Of a DNA stretch of 64,000 nucleotides, positions 36,239-44,703 are shown one piece after another (positions within the stretch are counted from its first letter, which is position 1; each line of letters starts with the position of its first letter). The notes under the pieces were generated by a model. The model saw only the letters and a list, made by a program, of their open reading frames with translations, did not search any database and had not been told where the DNA came from. A program made the position numbers and the translations under genes. The stretch comes from Paracidovorax oryzae ATCC 19882 (GTDB taxonomy: Bacteria > Pseudomonadota > Gammaproteobacteria > Burkholderiales > Burkholderiaceae_C): NCBI RefSeq assembly GCF_000687165.1, contig NZ_JMKU01000006.1:124001-188000 (forward strand), in the 5' to 3' direction.

Positions 36239-37594
36239 TCAGAGCATGCCGTCAAACAGCAGCACGTCCACCGGCTCGCCCACGGCGACGGGGCCGCGGG
36301 CGTGCGGCAGCAGGATGAGCCCGTCGGCCTGCACCATGGAACTCAGCAGCCCCGAGCCCTGTGGCCCGGTGGTGCGCACGCACAGGGTGCCTTCCGCATC
36401 CTGGAAGACGATGCCGCGCTGGTATTCGGTGCGCCCGGGGCGCTTGTGCAGCGGCTCGGCCGCGAGCGCACGCAGCGCGGGCGGTGCCGTGGACTCGCAG
36501 CCCATCATGCGCCACAGCGCCGGCCGCACGAACACGAGGAAGGCCACCATCGCCGCCACCGGATTGCCGGGCAGCGCGAACAGCACGGCGGCGCCGTCCG
36601 CTCCGGCTTCGCTGCCGCCGGCTCCTTGCGGGCGCGGGATGCGGCCTGCGGCCATCGGGCGGCCCGGCCGCATGGCGATGCGCCAGAACTCCACCTGGCC
36701 GAGGTGGTCGAGCAGCGTGCGCGTGTGGTCGGCCGCACCCGCGCTGACGCCTCCGCTGGTGACGATGGCGTCGGCACGCGCCGCCGCCGCGCGCAGCGTG
36801 GCTTCCAGGGCCTGCGGCTCGTCCGGGACGGCGCCCAGGTCGATGGGCTCCACGCCCATGCGTGCCAGCAGCCCGAACAGGGTGTATCGGTTGCTGTCGT
36901 ACACGGCCCCCTCGCGCCAGGGCGTTCCCAGGCTGAGGATCTCGTCCCCCGTGGAGAAGAACGCCACCCGCAGGCGGCGGACGACGGGCACCGTGGCCTG
37001 CCCGAGGCTCGCCAGCAGCCCGAGCGCGGCCGGCGCGAGCCGGGTTCCTTTGGACAGGGCGGTCCGGCCGCGCGCCAGGTCCTCGCCCGCGCGCCGGCGG
37101 TGCTCGCCCCGGCGGACCGCGCCCGGGGCGACGGTGATGCTCTCCGCCCCGCCCGCGGGGGGCGCGGTGAGGATGGCTTCCTGGGGAACCACGGTGTCGG
37201 CTCCGTGCGGCATCACCGCGCCGGTCATGATGCGCAGGCACTGGCCCGGCCCGAGGCGCCCCGGCCAGCGGTGGCCGGCGAGCACGGTGCCGGCCACCTG
37301 CAGGGCCAGCGGCTGCCCGTCCACCAGGGCCGCGCCGTCGAAGGCGAAGCCGTCCATGGCGGAGTTGTCGTGCGGCGGTACGTCCATGGGCGAGACGACG
37401 TCCTCGGCGAGGATGCGGTCGAGTGCGGCGAAGATGTCCACCCGTTCGATGCCAAGCACCGGTTCGGCGAGTGCGGCGAGCCGCGCATGCACGGCGTCCA
37501 CGGGCAGGTCGTGCGCCACGGTGGCTGCCGGGGACGTGGCGGGCGTCGTCGATGGGGGCGGCGGATGGCCTGGGCGAAAGGTCATGGGGCTCAT
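36239..37594 (-). CDS. moeA: Molybdopterin molybdenumtransferase MoeA
   Basis: 451 aa from the ATG overlapping the GNAT stop; an alternative ATG is at 37585. MoeA inserts molybdate into adenylylated molybdopterin. Family motifs: DVPPHDNSAMDGFAF near residues 70-85, IMTGAVMPHGADTVV, FFSTGDEILSLG, VYDSNRYTLFGLL, VTSGGVSAGAADH, FALPGNPVAAMV. It is the last gene of the moaA-mobA-GNAT-moeA run in which the last three are joined by 4-base stop/start overlaps. Confidence 0.96.
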   Translation of the reverse strand: MSPMTFRPGHPPPPSTTPATSPAATVAHDLPVDAVHARLAALAEPVLGIERVDIFAALDRILAEDVVSPMDVPPHDNSAMDGFAFDGAALVDGQPLALQVAGTVLAGHRWPGRLGPGQCLRIMTGAVMPHGADTVVPQEAILTAPPAGGAESITVAPGAVRRGEHRRRAGEDLARGRTALSKGTRLAPAALGLLASLGQATVPVVRRLRVAFFSTGDEILSLGTPWREGAVYDSNRYTLFGLLARMGVEPIDLGAVPDEPQALEATLRAAAARADAIVTSGGVSAGAADHTRTLLDHLGQVEFWRIAMRPGRPMAAGRIPRPQGAGGSEAGADGAAVLFALPGNPVAAMVAFLVFVRPALWRMMGCESTAPPALRALAAEPLHKRPGRTEYQRGIVFQDAEGTLCVRTTGPQGSGLLSSMVQADGLILLPHARGPVAVGEPVDVLLFDGML

Positions 37595-38178
37595 GTGGCT
37601 CGGGGCAGCATGCGGTACATGTGAAGCTTGTCGTAAGGGATTCCGGCCACCCGGATGGCCCCCGGCAGCAGGCCCCAGGGGCGGAAGCACTCGCTCTCGT
37701 AGAGCCGCACGGCGTTCCCGTTGACGGCGGTCACCGACAGCTCCAGCAGTTCGAGCCCCTCCATCTGCATGGCGTATTCGATGCAGGCGCGCAGCAGTTG
37801 CCGGCCGATGCCGCGCCGCTGGGCGTGCGGGGCGACCATCATGGCGATCACCAGGGCGCAGTGGCGCTGCTGCAGGCGCGCCTGCCGCTCGCAACCCACG
37901 CTGCCCAGCAGTTCGCCGGAAGCTGCATCGAATGCACCGAGAAAGAAGAGGCCCGAGCCTGGCGTGCCGAAGCGTGCCGCATAGGATTCGGCCGGCCTGC
38001 CGACCGCACTGGCGTAGTCCGAAGTGAAGGCCTCCGGTGTGGCGAGCAGGGCGGCATCCCGCAGCGTCTTGTAGGCCGCTGCATGGGATGCGTCCAGCAG
38101 CCCGATGCGCGCGGCCGGCGTGCCGGGTGGCCCGGAGCGGCCGCCAGACAAGGAAGGGGCAGGGGCGGTCGGGTTCAT
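37591..38178 (-). CDS. GNAT family N-acetyltransferase inside the molybdenum-cofactor operon
   Basis: 195 aa. Acetyl-CoA-binding motif A is present as VAPHAQRRGIGRQLL, with motif B near NAVRLYESECFRPWG. The substrate is unknown. ATGA overlaps tie it to mobA before and moeA after, so it is co-translated with cofactor genes. Such coupling suggests a role with that pathway or its enzymes, but no acetylation step is known in molybdopterin synthesis. Confidence 0.88.
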   Translation of the reverse strand: MNPTAPAPSLSGGRSGPPGTPAARIGLLDASHAAAYKTLRDAALLATPEAFTSDYASAVGRPAESYAARFGTPGSGLFFLGAFDAASGELLGSVGCERQARLQQRHCALVIAMMVAPHAQRRGIGRQLLRACIEYAMQMEGLELLELSVTAVNGNAVRLYESECFRPWGLLPGAIRVAGIPYDKLHMYRMLPRAT

Positions 38179-38828
38179 GCCGTGTCGGCTTCCAGGCGGT
38201 GCAGTTCGTCCAGGGTGTTGGCGTTGCGGAAGGCGTGCGGGTCGTCTCCCGGCCGGTCGAAAGCGGCCGTGGCCAGGACGTGTCGGCCCATCCAGTCCAG
38301 CACCTTGCGCCCGCCGCCGTCCAGATAGCGCCGCAGGTCGTCCTGCAGGCCCGCGCGCAGCAGGCAGGCCACCGGGTGCATGCGTAGCGGCACCGGCGCT
38401 GCGTCGGGAGAGCCAGTCGGCAGGGCGTCGGGGGCGGCCGCGATGGCGATGTCCGCGCCCGCCGCCATGGCGGCCTCGGCCAGCCGGGCGCCGAGGTCGA
38501 GCGGAAAGCAGGGCGTATCGCAGGGCACGGCCAGCAGCCAGGGCGCGTCGCACCATTGCAGGCCCGCCAGGAGGCCAGCCAGGGGCCCGGGATGGCCGGG
38601 CAGGGCGTCGCCCAGGACGGGAATGCCGAACGCGGCGTAACGGTCCAGGTGGCGGTTGGCGCTGACGGACAGCTTTCCGGGGGCGGCCTGCGGGCGCAGC
38701 CGCTCCAGCGCGACCGCGGCGAGCGGCCGGCCCCTGAATGGCTGCAGGCCCTTGTCCAGCCCGCCCATGCGGGCGCCCTGGCCGCCGGCCAGGACCATGC
38801 CGGCGATGTCCGCGCGGCGGATCACCAT
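38175..38828 (-). CDS. mobA: Molybdenum cofactor guanylyltransferase MobA
   Basis: 217 aa nucleotidyltransferase converting Mo-molybdopterin plus GTP to the bis-MGD-type cofactor of DMSO-reductase family enzymes. Signature loop GMVLAGGQGARMGGLDKGL near residues 10-28, then GPLAGLLAGL and the metal site VPCDTPCFP. The ATG lies 13 bases after the moaA stop, and its stop overlaps the GNAT start. Confidence 0.95.
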   Translation of the reverse strand: MVIRRADIAGMVLAGGQGARMGGLDKGLQPFRGRPLAAVALERLRPQAAPGKLSVSANRHLDRYAAFGIPVLGDALPGHPGPLAGLLAGLQWCDAPWLLAVPCDTPCFPLDLGARLAEAAMAAGADIAIAAAPDALPTGSPDAAPVPLRMHPVACLLRAGLQDDLRRYLDGGGRKVLDWMGRHVLATAAFDRPGDDPHAFRNANTLDELHRLEADTA

Positions 38829-38841
38829 GGCACCCCGCGCC

Positions 38842-39984
38842 TCATCCGCCGATGTAGCTCATCTCGACGCGCCGCGCGGCCGGTGCGCCGGTGGCCGGCG
38901 GCAGGCTCCCCCGCAGTTCGGAATAGCGGTCGGTGCGGCCCTGCCAGATGCCGGCGATGGCTGCGGCCAGATCGGGGTCGGCGGCCCCGCCGCGCAGCAG
39001 CGCGCGCAGGTCCCAGCCCTGCGTGGCGAAGAGGCACAGGTAGAGCCGGCCTTCCATCGACAGCCGGGCGCGGTTGCAATCGCCGCAGAACGCGCGGGTG
39101 ACGCTGCTGATCGTTCCCACTTCTCCCAGGGCGGGATCGTGCCGGCCCAGGGCGTCGGCATAACCCCAGCGCTCGGCGGTTTCCCCGGGGGCCGCGGGCG
39201 GCAACTGCACGAGGGGCAGTTCCTGCCGGAGCCGGTCGATCACCTGCGCCGACGGCAGCACCTCGTCCATGCGCCATCCATTCGTGGCGCCAACGTCCAT
39301 GTATTCGATGAAGCGCAGCGTGATGCCGGTGCCCCGGAAATGGCGGGCCATGGGCACGATCTCGTGGTCGTTGGTGCCGCGCTTGACCACCATGTTGACC
39401 TTGATGCGCTCGAACCCGGCCGCCCGGGCGGCCTCGATGCCGGAGAGCACCTCGGCGACGGGAAAGTCCACGTCGTTCATGCGGCGGAAGACGCTGTCCT
39501 GCAGGCTGTCCAGGCTGACGGTGAGCCTCGCCAGCCCCGCATCGCGCAGGGCCCGGGCCTTGCGGGCGAGCAGCGAGCCGTTGGTGGTCAGCGTCAGGTC
39601 GGGCATGCGCCCCTCCGTGGTGCGCAGCCCCGCGAGCTGCTCCACGAGGTTCTCCAGGTGGCGCCGCAGCAGCGGTTCCCCGCCCGTGAGCCGGATCTTG
39701 CGCACGCCATGGGCCAGGAAGACCCGCGCCAGGCGCGTGATCTCCTCGAAGCTGAGCAGGTCGCCGTGGGACAGGTAGGGATAATCCTTGCCGAAGACTT
39801 CCTTGGGCATGCAGTAGCTGCAGCGGAAATTGCAGCGGTCGGTGACGCTGATGCGCAGGTCGCGCAGGGGCCGGCCCAGCGCATCGGCCAGGCGCCCGTC
39901 GGGCCCGGCGAAGGGGCCCTCGGGCATGCGGGGACGCAGCGCGGCGATGCGCTGGTCCACGAGCGGAATCACACGTTCGGCCAT
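38842..39984 (-). CDS. moaA: GTP 3',8-cyclase MoaA
   Basis: 380 aa from [10 protein letters not shown]; an ATG six codons upstream (40002) is also possible. It is the radical-SAM enzyme for the first step of molybdenum cofactor synthesis. The N-terminal cluster motif is CNFRCSYC, the SAM glycine motif is [10 protein letters not shown], the second cluster cysteines lie in [11 protein letters not shown]...YLCLF, and the essential C-terminal double glycine (YIGG) is intact. It heads the cofactor operon; an FNR-like site lies 53 bases upstream. Confidence 0.97.
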   Translation of the reverse strand: MAERVIPLVDQRIAALRPRMPEGPFAGPDGRLADALGRPLRDLRISVTDRCNFRCSYCMPKEVFGKDYPYLSHGDLLSFEEITRLARVFLAHGVRKIRLTGGEPLLRRHLENLVEQLAGLRTTEGRMPDLTLTTNGSLLARKARALRDAGLARLTVSLDSLQDSVFRRMNDVDFPVAEVLSGIEAARAAGFERIKVNMVVKRGTNDHEIVPMARHFRGTGITLRFIEYMDVGATNGWRMDEVLPSAQVIDRLRQELPLVQLPPAAPGETAERWGYADALGRHDPALGEVGTISSVTRAFCGDCNRARLSMEGRLYLCLFATQGWDLRALLRGGAADPDLAAAIAGIWQGRTDRYSELRGSLPPATGAPAARRVEMSYIGG

Positions 39985-40036
39985 GGCGGGATTCTGCCGC
40001 ATGGCCGCAGTAGGGGTATGGACGGACGGCGGAATA

Positions 40037-40050
40037 TTGATGCCCGTCAA
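40037..40050 (-). promoter_or_regulatory. FNR-like site upstream of moaA
   Basis: TTGAT-GCCC-GTCAA matches the FNR consensus TTGAT-N4-ATCAA in nine of ten specified bases. Its centre is about 59 bases before the MAER start and about 42 before the upstream ATG, compatible with an activator position if transcription starts near 40000. Anaerobic activation of moaA by FNR is known in enterobacteria; here it is inferred. The site also lies about 120 bases before the divergent repeat-protein gene. Confidence 0.45.
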
Positions 40051-40164
40051 TTTTGCCGGCACTTGCGGAACCTGTTGCCGGCCCGGACCTCCAAGCGCCA
40101 GAGGCCCTGGCCCCCGGACGCCGGCGGGGGCACGGTGCGGATACCGGCGGCAACGGGAGCTGAC

Positions 40165-40494
40165 ATGGACGTCTCCATCTACCAATCCATCGTGAACACG
40201 GCCAGCTTTGCCTACCAGGACCGCAACGGCAGCGCCGCGGGGACCCTCCGGAATACGCTCGCCGTGCAGGAATCCGATGTGTCGGCCCTGCTGCAGCCCG
40301 TGTCCACCACCGGTCCCTCGCTCGTGCCCTTCGGGACGCTGGAAGACAGCCTGCTGGACCCTCTGGCTTCCCTGGCCCCCTCGCTGGCCACCGCCGGCAC
40401 GCTGGAGGCCACCCTGCTGCAATCGCTGCCGTTCGCCGAACCGGCCCTGGCGACGTTCGGCACGCTGGGCACGCGTCTCAATACCTTCGCCTGA
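40165..40494 (+). CDS. Unrecognised 109-residue protein with 21-residue repeats
   Basis: 109 aa, ATG preceded by GGGAG. I do not recognise it. The C-terminal half is three tandem copies of a 21-residue unit: residues 51-71, 72-92 and a shortened 93-109, each of the form P-[SA]-L-x-x-x-GTL-x-x-x-L. A fainter copy (AGTLRNTL) is at residues 25-32. There is no signal peptide, membrane segment or cysteine. It lies between the minus-strand genes moaA and SDR, divergent from the former. The clean protein-level repeat and ribosome site support it as real. Confidence 0.6.
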   Translation: MDVSIYQSIVNTASFAYQDRNGSAAGTLRNTLAVQESDVSALLQPVSTTGPSLVPFGTLEDSLLDPLASLAPSLATAGTLEATLLQSLPFAEPALATFGTLGTRLNTFA

Positions 40495-40499
40495 CTGCG

Positions 40500-41270
40500 T
40501 CAGACGCAGCGGGCCCCGTCCACCTCGATGCAGGCACCGCTCACGAACGCGGCCTCGTCGCTCGCCAGGTAGAGTGCCGCGTTCGCCACGTCCAGCGCCG
40601 TGGAAAAGCGGCCGAGCGGGATCGTGGCCAGGAATTTCGCCCGCCGGGCATCGTCGAGTTCGCCGCCCGCGAACTCCGCCGCCAGGCCGGTATCGGGATT
40701 GAACACCGGATTGATGCAGTTCACCCGGATGTTGTCGGGGCCGAGTTCGGCCGCCATGGACTTGCTGGTCACGATCACCGCGCCTTTCGATCCGTTGTAC
40801 CAGGTCAGTCCAGGCCTCGGCCGCAGCCCGGCGGTGGATGCGATGTTGATGATGCAGCCGCCGCGCCGCTGCGGATTGCCGCGCATCGCGGGCACCGCGT
40901 GCAGCGCCGAGAGGTAGATGCTTTTGACGTTGACCGCGTACACGCGGTCGAATTCTTCCTCGGTCACTTCGAGCATGGGGCGGTTGCGGTGCGTCCAGCC
41001 GGCGTTGTTGACCATCACGTCGAGCGCGCCATGGCGGGATACCGCCTCGGCCACCAGGGCCCGCACCTCGTCCGACCGCGTGACATCCGCCGCGAAGGCG
41101 TGGGCGGTGCCGCCGTCGCCGCGGATGGCGGCCGCCACGCGTTCGGCGGCGTCGGGCCGGATGTCGTTCACGATGACGAGGCCGCCTTCGGCCGCGAGCC
41201 GCCGGGCGATGCCTTCGCCGATGCCGCCACCGGCGCCGGTGACGATGGTGGATTTGCCTGGAACGCGCAT
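40500..41270 (-). CDS. Short-chain dehydrogenase/reductase
   Basis: 256 aa classical SDR. Cofactor motif TGAGGGIG near residues 11-18, NNAG at about 88-91, and the active site Ser in INIASTAG with Tyr/Lys in WYNGSKGAV. The Asp in VIVNDI at the end of the second strand suggests NAD(H) preference. It ends with the usual [10 protein letters not shown]. Substrate unknown; no pathway neighbours are evident. Its stop is five bases from the end of the convergent repeat protein. Confidence 0.9.
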   Translation of the reverse strand: MRVPGKSTIVTGAGGGIGEGIARRLAAEGGLVIVNDIRPDAAERVAAAIRGDGGTAHAFAADVTRSDEVRALVAEAVSRHGALDVMVNNAGWTHRNRPMLEVTEEEFDRVYAVNVKSIYLSALHAVPAMRGNPQRRGGCIINIASTAGLRPRPGLTWYNGSKGAVIVTSKSMAAELGPDNIRVNCINPVFNPDTGLAAEFAGGELDDARRAKFLATIPLGRFSTALDVANAALYLASDEAAFVSGACIEVDGARCV

Positions 41271-41315
41271 GGCGGGTGACTCCTTCGGGGGCGAACAGCC
41301 GGAGATGCCCGGCGC

Positions 41316-42476
41316 TCAGGCCAGTGTAGCGGCCGCGGACGGATGGGCCGCCGCCGCGGCCCGTGCATGGCGCCGCACCCAGAACGGGCGGCCGGCCCAG
41401 CGCCGTTCCTGCGCATAGACGGCAGCCAGTTGGGCCCGGTACACGCGGTGGATGTCCCGCAGGTGGGCGGCATACCGCCCGGTGGCACCGGCATCGCCGC
41501 CCTCGGCGGCCAGCATCGCCCTGGCGGCGCACAGCCCGGTATGGAGCGCGTTGCCGATGCCCTTGGACGACAGCGGATCGAAGGCCTGGGCGGCATCGCC
41601 CACGGCCAGCCAGCGGTGGCCTGCGGGCTGGTCGAGTTCGGAGCTGCAGGCGTCCGCGCCCTGGACGGCGGCGCAGGGCCGGTAACCATGCGCTGCGCAG
41701 AGCGCGCGCAGGTGCTCCGTGGACTGGAGCTGGCTCCAGAGGCCGTCGCCGGAGAGCAGCCTGCGGCGATCGACGAGATCGGCGTCGCCCAGGAAAGAAA
41801 CGACCCGTTCCCCGCCGGGCAGCAGCACGCTGTACCACCAGCCGTCCTCGACGGCTTCGATCCATGTGCGGCCGTCGCGGTCGCTGCGGCCATTGCTCTC
41901 CAGGCGCAGGTGGAAGGCGAGCAGGGCGTCATGGCGCTCGCGGCGGGCCCCGAGCCGGCAGGCCGGTGCGGCCGCCCTGCCGGTGGCGTCGATGAACCAG
42001 CGTGCGCCGACCTGCAGGGTGTCTCCTCCGCTCGCTGCCCGGGCACGGATCGCGTGGGGATGGCCGTCTTCCGCGGGCCGGTCGATCTGCAGGTGGGTGG
42101 ATGGCCAGAACCGCACGCCATCCAGGAGGGCGGCCGCCCTCAGGCGCGCATCGAAGCGTGCCCGGTCGAGCTGTACCCCGTCGCCCTGCAGTTGGCGCAG
42201 GGTGTCGCTGGCCCGGCCGGACGCATCACCCCAGCTGGACCAGCTGCCCAGGCATGGTCGGTGCCCGTCGGCGCGCACCGCTTCGCGCAGGCCCAGTTCC
42301 GCCAGCAGGTGGAATACCGCGGGCGGCAGGTTCTCTCCGATGCGCGCGTCCCGCTCGCCCTCGGCATCGGCCAGCAGCACGCGCCACCCGGCGCGCGCCA
42401 GCACGGCCGCGCAGGCCGCGCCCGCCGGGCCCGCGCCGGCAATCGCCGCGTCGAAGACCGTGCCGGCCGCGTTCAT
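41316..42476 (-). CDS. lodB: LodB/GoxB-like FAD-dependent maturation flavoprotein
   Basis: 386 aa. N-terminal FAD fold [21 protein letters not shown] (residues about 9-29, shown in part), then a [17 protein letters not shown] segment typical of the geranylgeranyl-reductase/halogenase-like superfamily, and the second FAD motif [19 protein letters not shown]. In LodA/LodB pairs the flavoprotein is needed to form the cysteine tryptophylquinone in the oxidase. Its ATG overlaps the stop of the LodA-like gene, strongly supporting that role. By itself it could be called a tryptophan-halogenase-like protein. Confidence 0.8.
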   Translation of the reverse strand: MNAAGTVFDAAIAGAGPAGAACAAVLARAGWRVLLADAEGERDARIGENLPPAVFHLLAELGLREAVRADGHRPCLGSWSSWGDASGRASDTLRQLQGDGVQLDRARFDARLRAAALLDGVRFWPSTHLQIDRPAEDGHPHAIRARAASGGDTLQVGARWFIDATGRAAAPACRLGARRERHDALLAFHLRLESNGRSDRDGRTWIEAVEDGWWYSVLLPGGERVVSFLGDADLVDRRRLLSGDGLWSQLQSTEHLRALCAAHGYRPCAAVQGADACSSELDQPAGHRWLAVGDAAQAFDPLSSKGIGNALHTGLCAARAMLAAEGGDAGATGRYAAHLRDIHRVYRAQLAAVYAQERRWAGRPFWVRRHARAAAAAHPSAAATLA

Positions 42477-44485
42477 GCCCGGGGCGGGCCCTTGCGGACG
42501 GGCAGGGGCGCCCTGCGGGCTTCGTCGTGCGAACGGAAGTTGGCGCCGGATGGCAGCGGGCGGGCCGCTCCACCCGCGGGTGCTCCGGCTTGCACGCCCA
42601 TGGGCCGCACCGCATCGCCGGCCGGAGCGGCGGCCGTGCCGGCAGTGCTGCGGGCGTCGGCAGGCGCCACGTCGGGGCCGTAGGAGGCCACCATCATCGT
42701 GGCGGGAAAGCGCGGATCGTCTTTTACGCCCGGTCGCACCTCCAGCAGCCCCATGGATCCGAAGATGCGCACCATCGTGGTCATCGCTTCGGCCGTGGGG
42801 TCGGGCAGCGGCTTGTTCCAGTCGGTGCGGTTGGTGAACGCCTCCACGCGGCGCTCGGGCGGCTGGCCGGAGTCCACCACGATGTCGTAGTCCTGCTCGG
42901 CGAGCACCTGGTTGGGCACGCGGGCGGGCCAGAAGGCCGGGGCGAACGGGTCGTAATGCGTGTCGTAGCCCGCGCGGCACCAGGCGGTGTCGGCCTGCCA
43001 GGGCAGGCCCATCCAGCGGTTGAGGTCGCCGGGGCCCTGCGCATACAGCGGCCCGTTGGCCGAGAGCGCGGTCGCCTGGTCGAGCGTCCTGCCGTAGTCC
43101 CGCTCCACTTCGCCCGCCGGCCGGCGGCGGATGCGGAAGGGGGCGCTGTAGAGGGTGAGGTGGCGCATCGGCCAGGTCAGCTCGCAGCCGGGGTGGAAGG
43201 CATCGGCCAGGCAGAAATCCAGGGCGGCCCGGTCGAGCATGGCCGGCTGCTCCTGCAGCGGCACGGCGTCGATGTGGTCCGCAGGGGCGGGCAACTGGCC
43301 CCAGTCCGCAGTGAAGCGGCCCTCTGCCCAGCGGGCCAGGATGTCGCTCTGGGTCTGGCTGATGGCGGCGTTCTGGCGCGGGCTCTGGCCCGCAGGATTG
43401 GCCATGGCGTCGCCGTAGATCCAGGGCCAGGGCATCTGGTTGCCGTCTGCCGGCTCGGGAGGCCGGAAGCTGTTGAATACCTGCCGGCGCACTTCCGCGT
43501 TCGGGTCATAGGCGCCGTGCGGGGGCAGGGCGGCGAGGCGCTCGATCAACGCCGGGTTCTCGAAGTCGAACACCCCGTTGTGGCCGAACTGCGCCGCGAA
43601 TCCCTGGTTGACCCACTGCAGCCCCGAGAGCCGCTGCAGGATGGGGTACACATCGCGCGTGAACGAGATCTCCTGCGGGAAGGGCAGCCAGCCTGCCTGC
43701 ACGTAGAGACTGTGCAGCAGGTCGTACAGCGTGCGTTCGGCCTTGACCTGGGGGGCATAGTTGGGCGGGGCGCTGACCACCCAGGCACCCTCCACCGGAA
43801 CCGGCTGCCCATCGATGCGCACGGTGGCGGAGACGGGGCCGTCGCAGGTGTCGTCGTACCAGCCGTCGGCATTGATGAAGGAGTTGTCGTCTCCGTCGAT
43901 GAAGATCGGGCTGCCCGTGGGCGATGCGGAGACGCCGTGGCCGGGCAGGAACAGCAGCCGGCCCTGGCCGTCGGTGCGCAGCTCGCCAATCTGCACCGCC
44001 ACGCCGGTGAAGTGGCCCGTGCACGCGACGGCGGCGGCATGCGGCCCTTGGATGCGCTGCGCACCAGCATCGATGGCCAGGGTATCGCGCGCGGTGGCTG
44101 TCACGTTGGCGTTGCGGCGGGGCAGGACGGTCTTGGCCGCCTCCGGGATGTCCATGGCGATCTGCCACTGGTACCAGGCCGCCTTCCGGTTGGCCACATG
44201 CACCTCCCAGCAGATGTCGTCCGCGGGGGAGGCCAGTTCCCGGACGACTTCGCCCGCGGCGTTGTAGCCATAGACACGGAACTCGGCCGCCTCGCGCTTG
44301 AGCGCTCCTGTCGGATCGCGGTAGAAGCCGGGCTCCCGGGGGGCGGGATGGGTGACCTGCGGGCCGGTGTAGAACGCTTCCCGGCTGTTGCCGACGCGGG
44401 CGATGCCGATGGCGGGATGGATGGCGGCGCGCACGATGCGCGTATCCGTGCCCGCCCCGGAAGCGGGAGATGTGCTGTCTTGCAT
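42473..44485 (-). CDS. lodA: LodA/GoxA-type CTQ-dependent amino-acid oxidase
   Basis: 670 aa. It starts with RIVRAAIHPAIGIARVGNS, the N-terminal signature of the LodA family (secreted oxidases such as lysine-epsilon-oxidase and glycine oxidase). These make H2O2 and use cysteine tryptophylquinone built from their own side chains. Cys434 (HPGCELTWP) and Trp496 (MGLPWQAD) are my candidates for the cross-linked pair; their spacing of 62 is close to the 65 of LodA. No signal peptide is seen, as in known members. The C-terminal tail after about residue 610 is Ala/Pro-rich. The amino-acid substrate is not predictable. Confidence 0.85.
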   Translation of the reverse strand: MQDSTSPASGAGTDTRIVRAAIHPAIGIARVGNSREAFYTGPQVTHPAPREPGFYRDPTGALKREAAEFRVYGYNAAGEVVRELASPADDICWEVHVANRKAAWYQWQIAMDIPEAAKTVLPRRNANVTATARDTLAIDAGAQRIQGPHAAAVACTGHFTGVAVQIGELRTDGQGRLLFLPGHGVSASPTGSPIFIDGDDNSFINADGWYDDTCDGPVSATVRIDGQPVPVEGAWVVSAPPNYAPQVKAERTLYDLLHSLYVQAGWLPFPQEISFTRDVYPILQRLSGLQWVNQGFAAQFGHNGVFDFENPALIERLAALPPHGAYDPNAEVRRQVFNSFRPPEPADGNQMPWPWIYGDAMANPAGQSPRQNAAISQTQSDILARWAEGRFTADWGQLPAPADHIDAVPLQEQPAMLDRAALDFCLADAFHPGCELTWPMRHLTLYSAPFRIRRRPAGEVERDYGRTLDQATALSANGPLYAQGPGDLNRWMGLPWQADTAWCRAGYDTHYDPFAPAFWPARVPNQVLAEQDYDIVVDSGQPPERRVEAFTNRTDWNKPLPDPTAEAMTTMVRIFGSMGLLEVRPGVKDDPRFPATMMVASYGPDVAPADARSTAGTAAAPAGDAVRPMGVQAGAPAGGAARPLPSGANFRSHDEARRAPLPVRKGPPRA

Positions 44486-44703
44486 GGGAACCCTCTCTTG
44501 GTGGCCGTGCCGGCTGCCGGCCGGTCGTCGTTGGTCTGTCGTCGCCTGCGAGCCGGCCGGAGTGGCCGGTGCGCAGCGCGTTCCATTGTGCGGATTCGCC
44601 AGCCGGGAGCGCTCAGGGTTTCACCGGGCTCCGCTGCGAAATGTCACCTGCCGGGCCCGTTAGGATGCGGCTCCACCATCTTCCAACCCACCCGGCTCTT
44701 CCC

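Noticed and set aside
40003-40164. Molybdenum-cofactor riboswitch upstream of moaA
   Set aside because: I could not recognise the conserved helices of the Moco RNA motif; only the FNR-like site stands out. A covariance-model search would decide.
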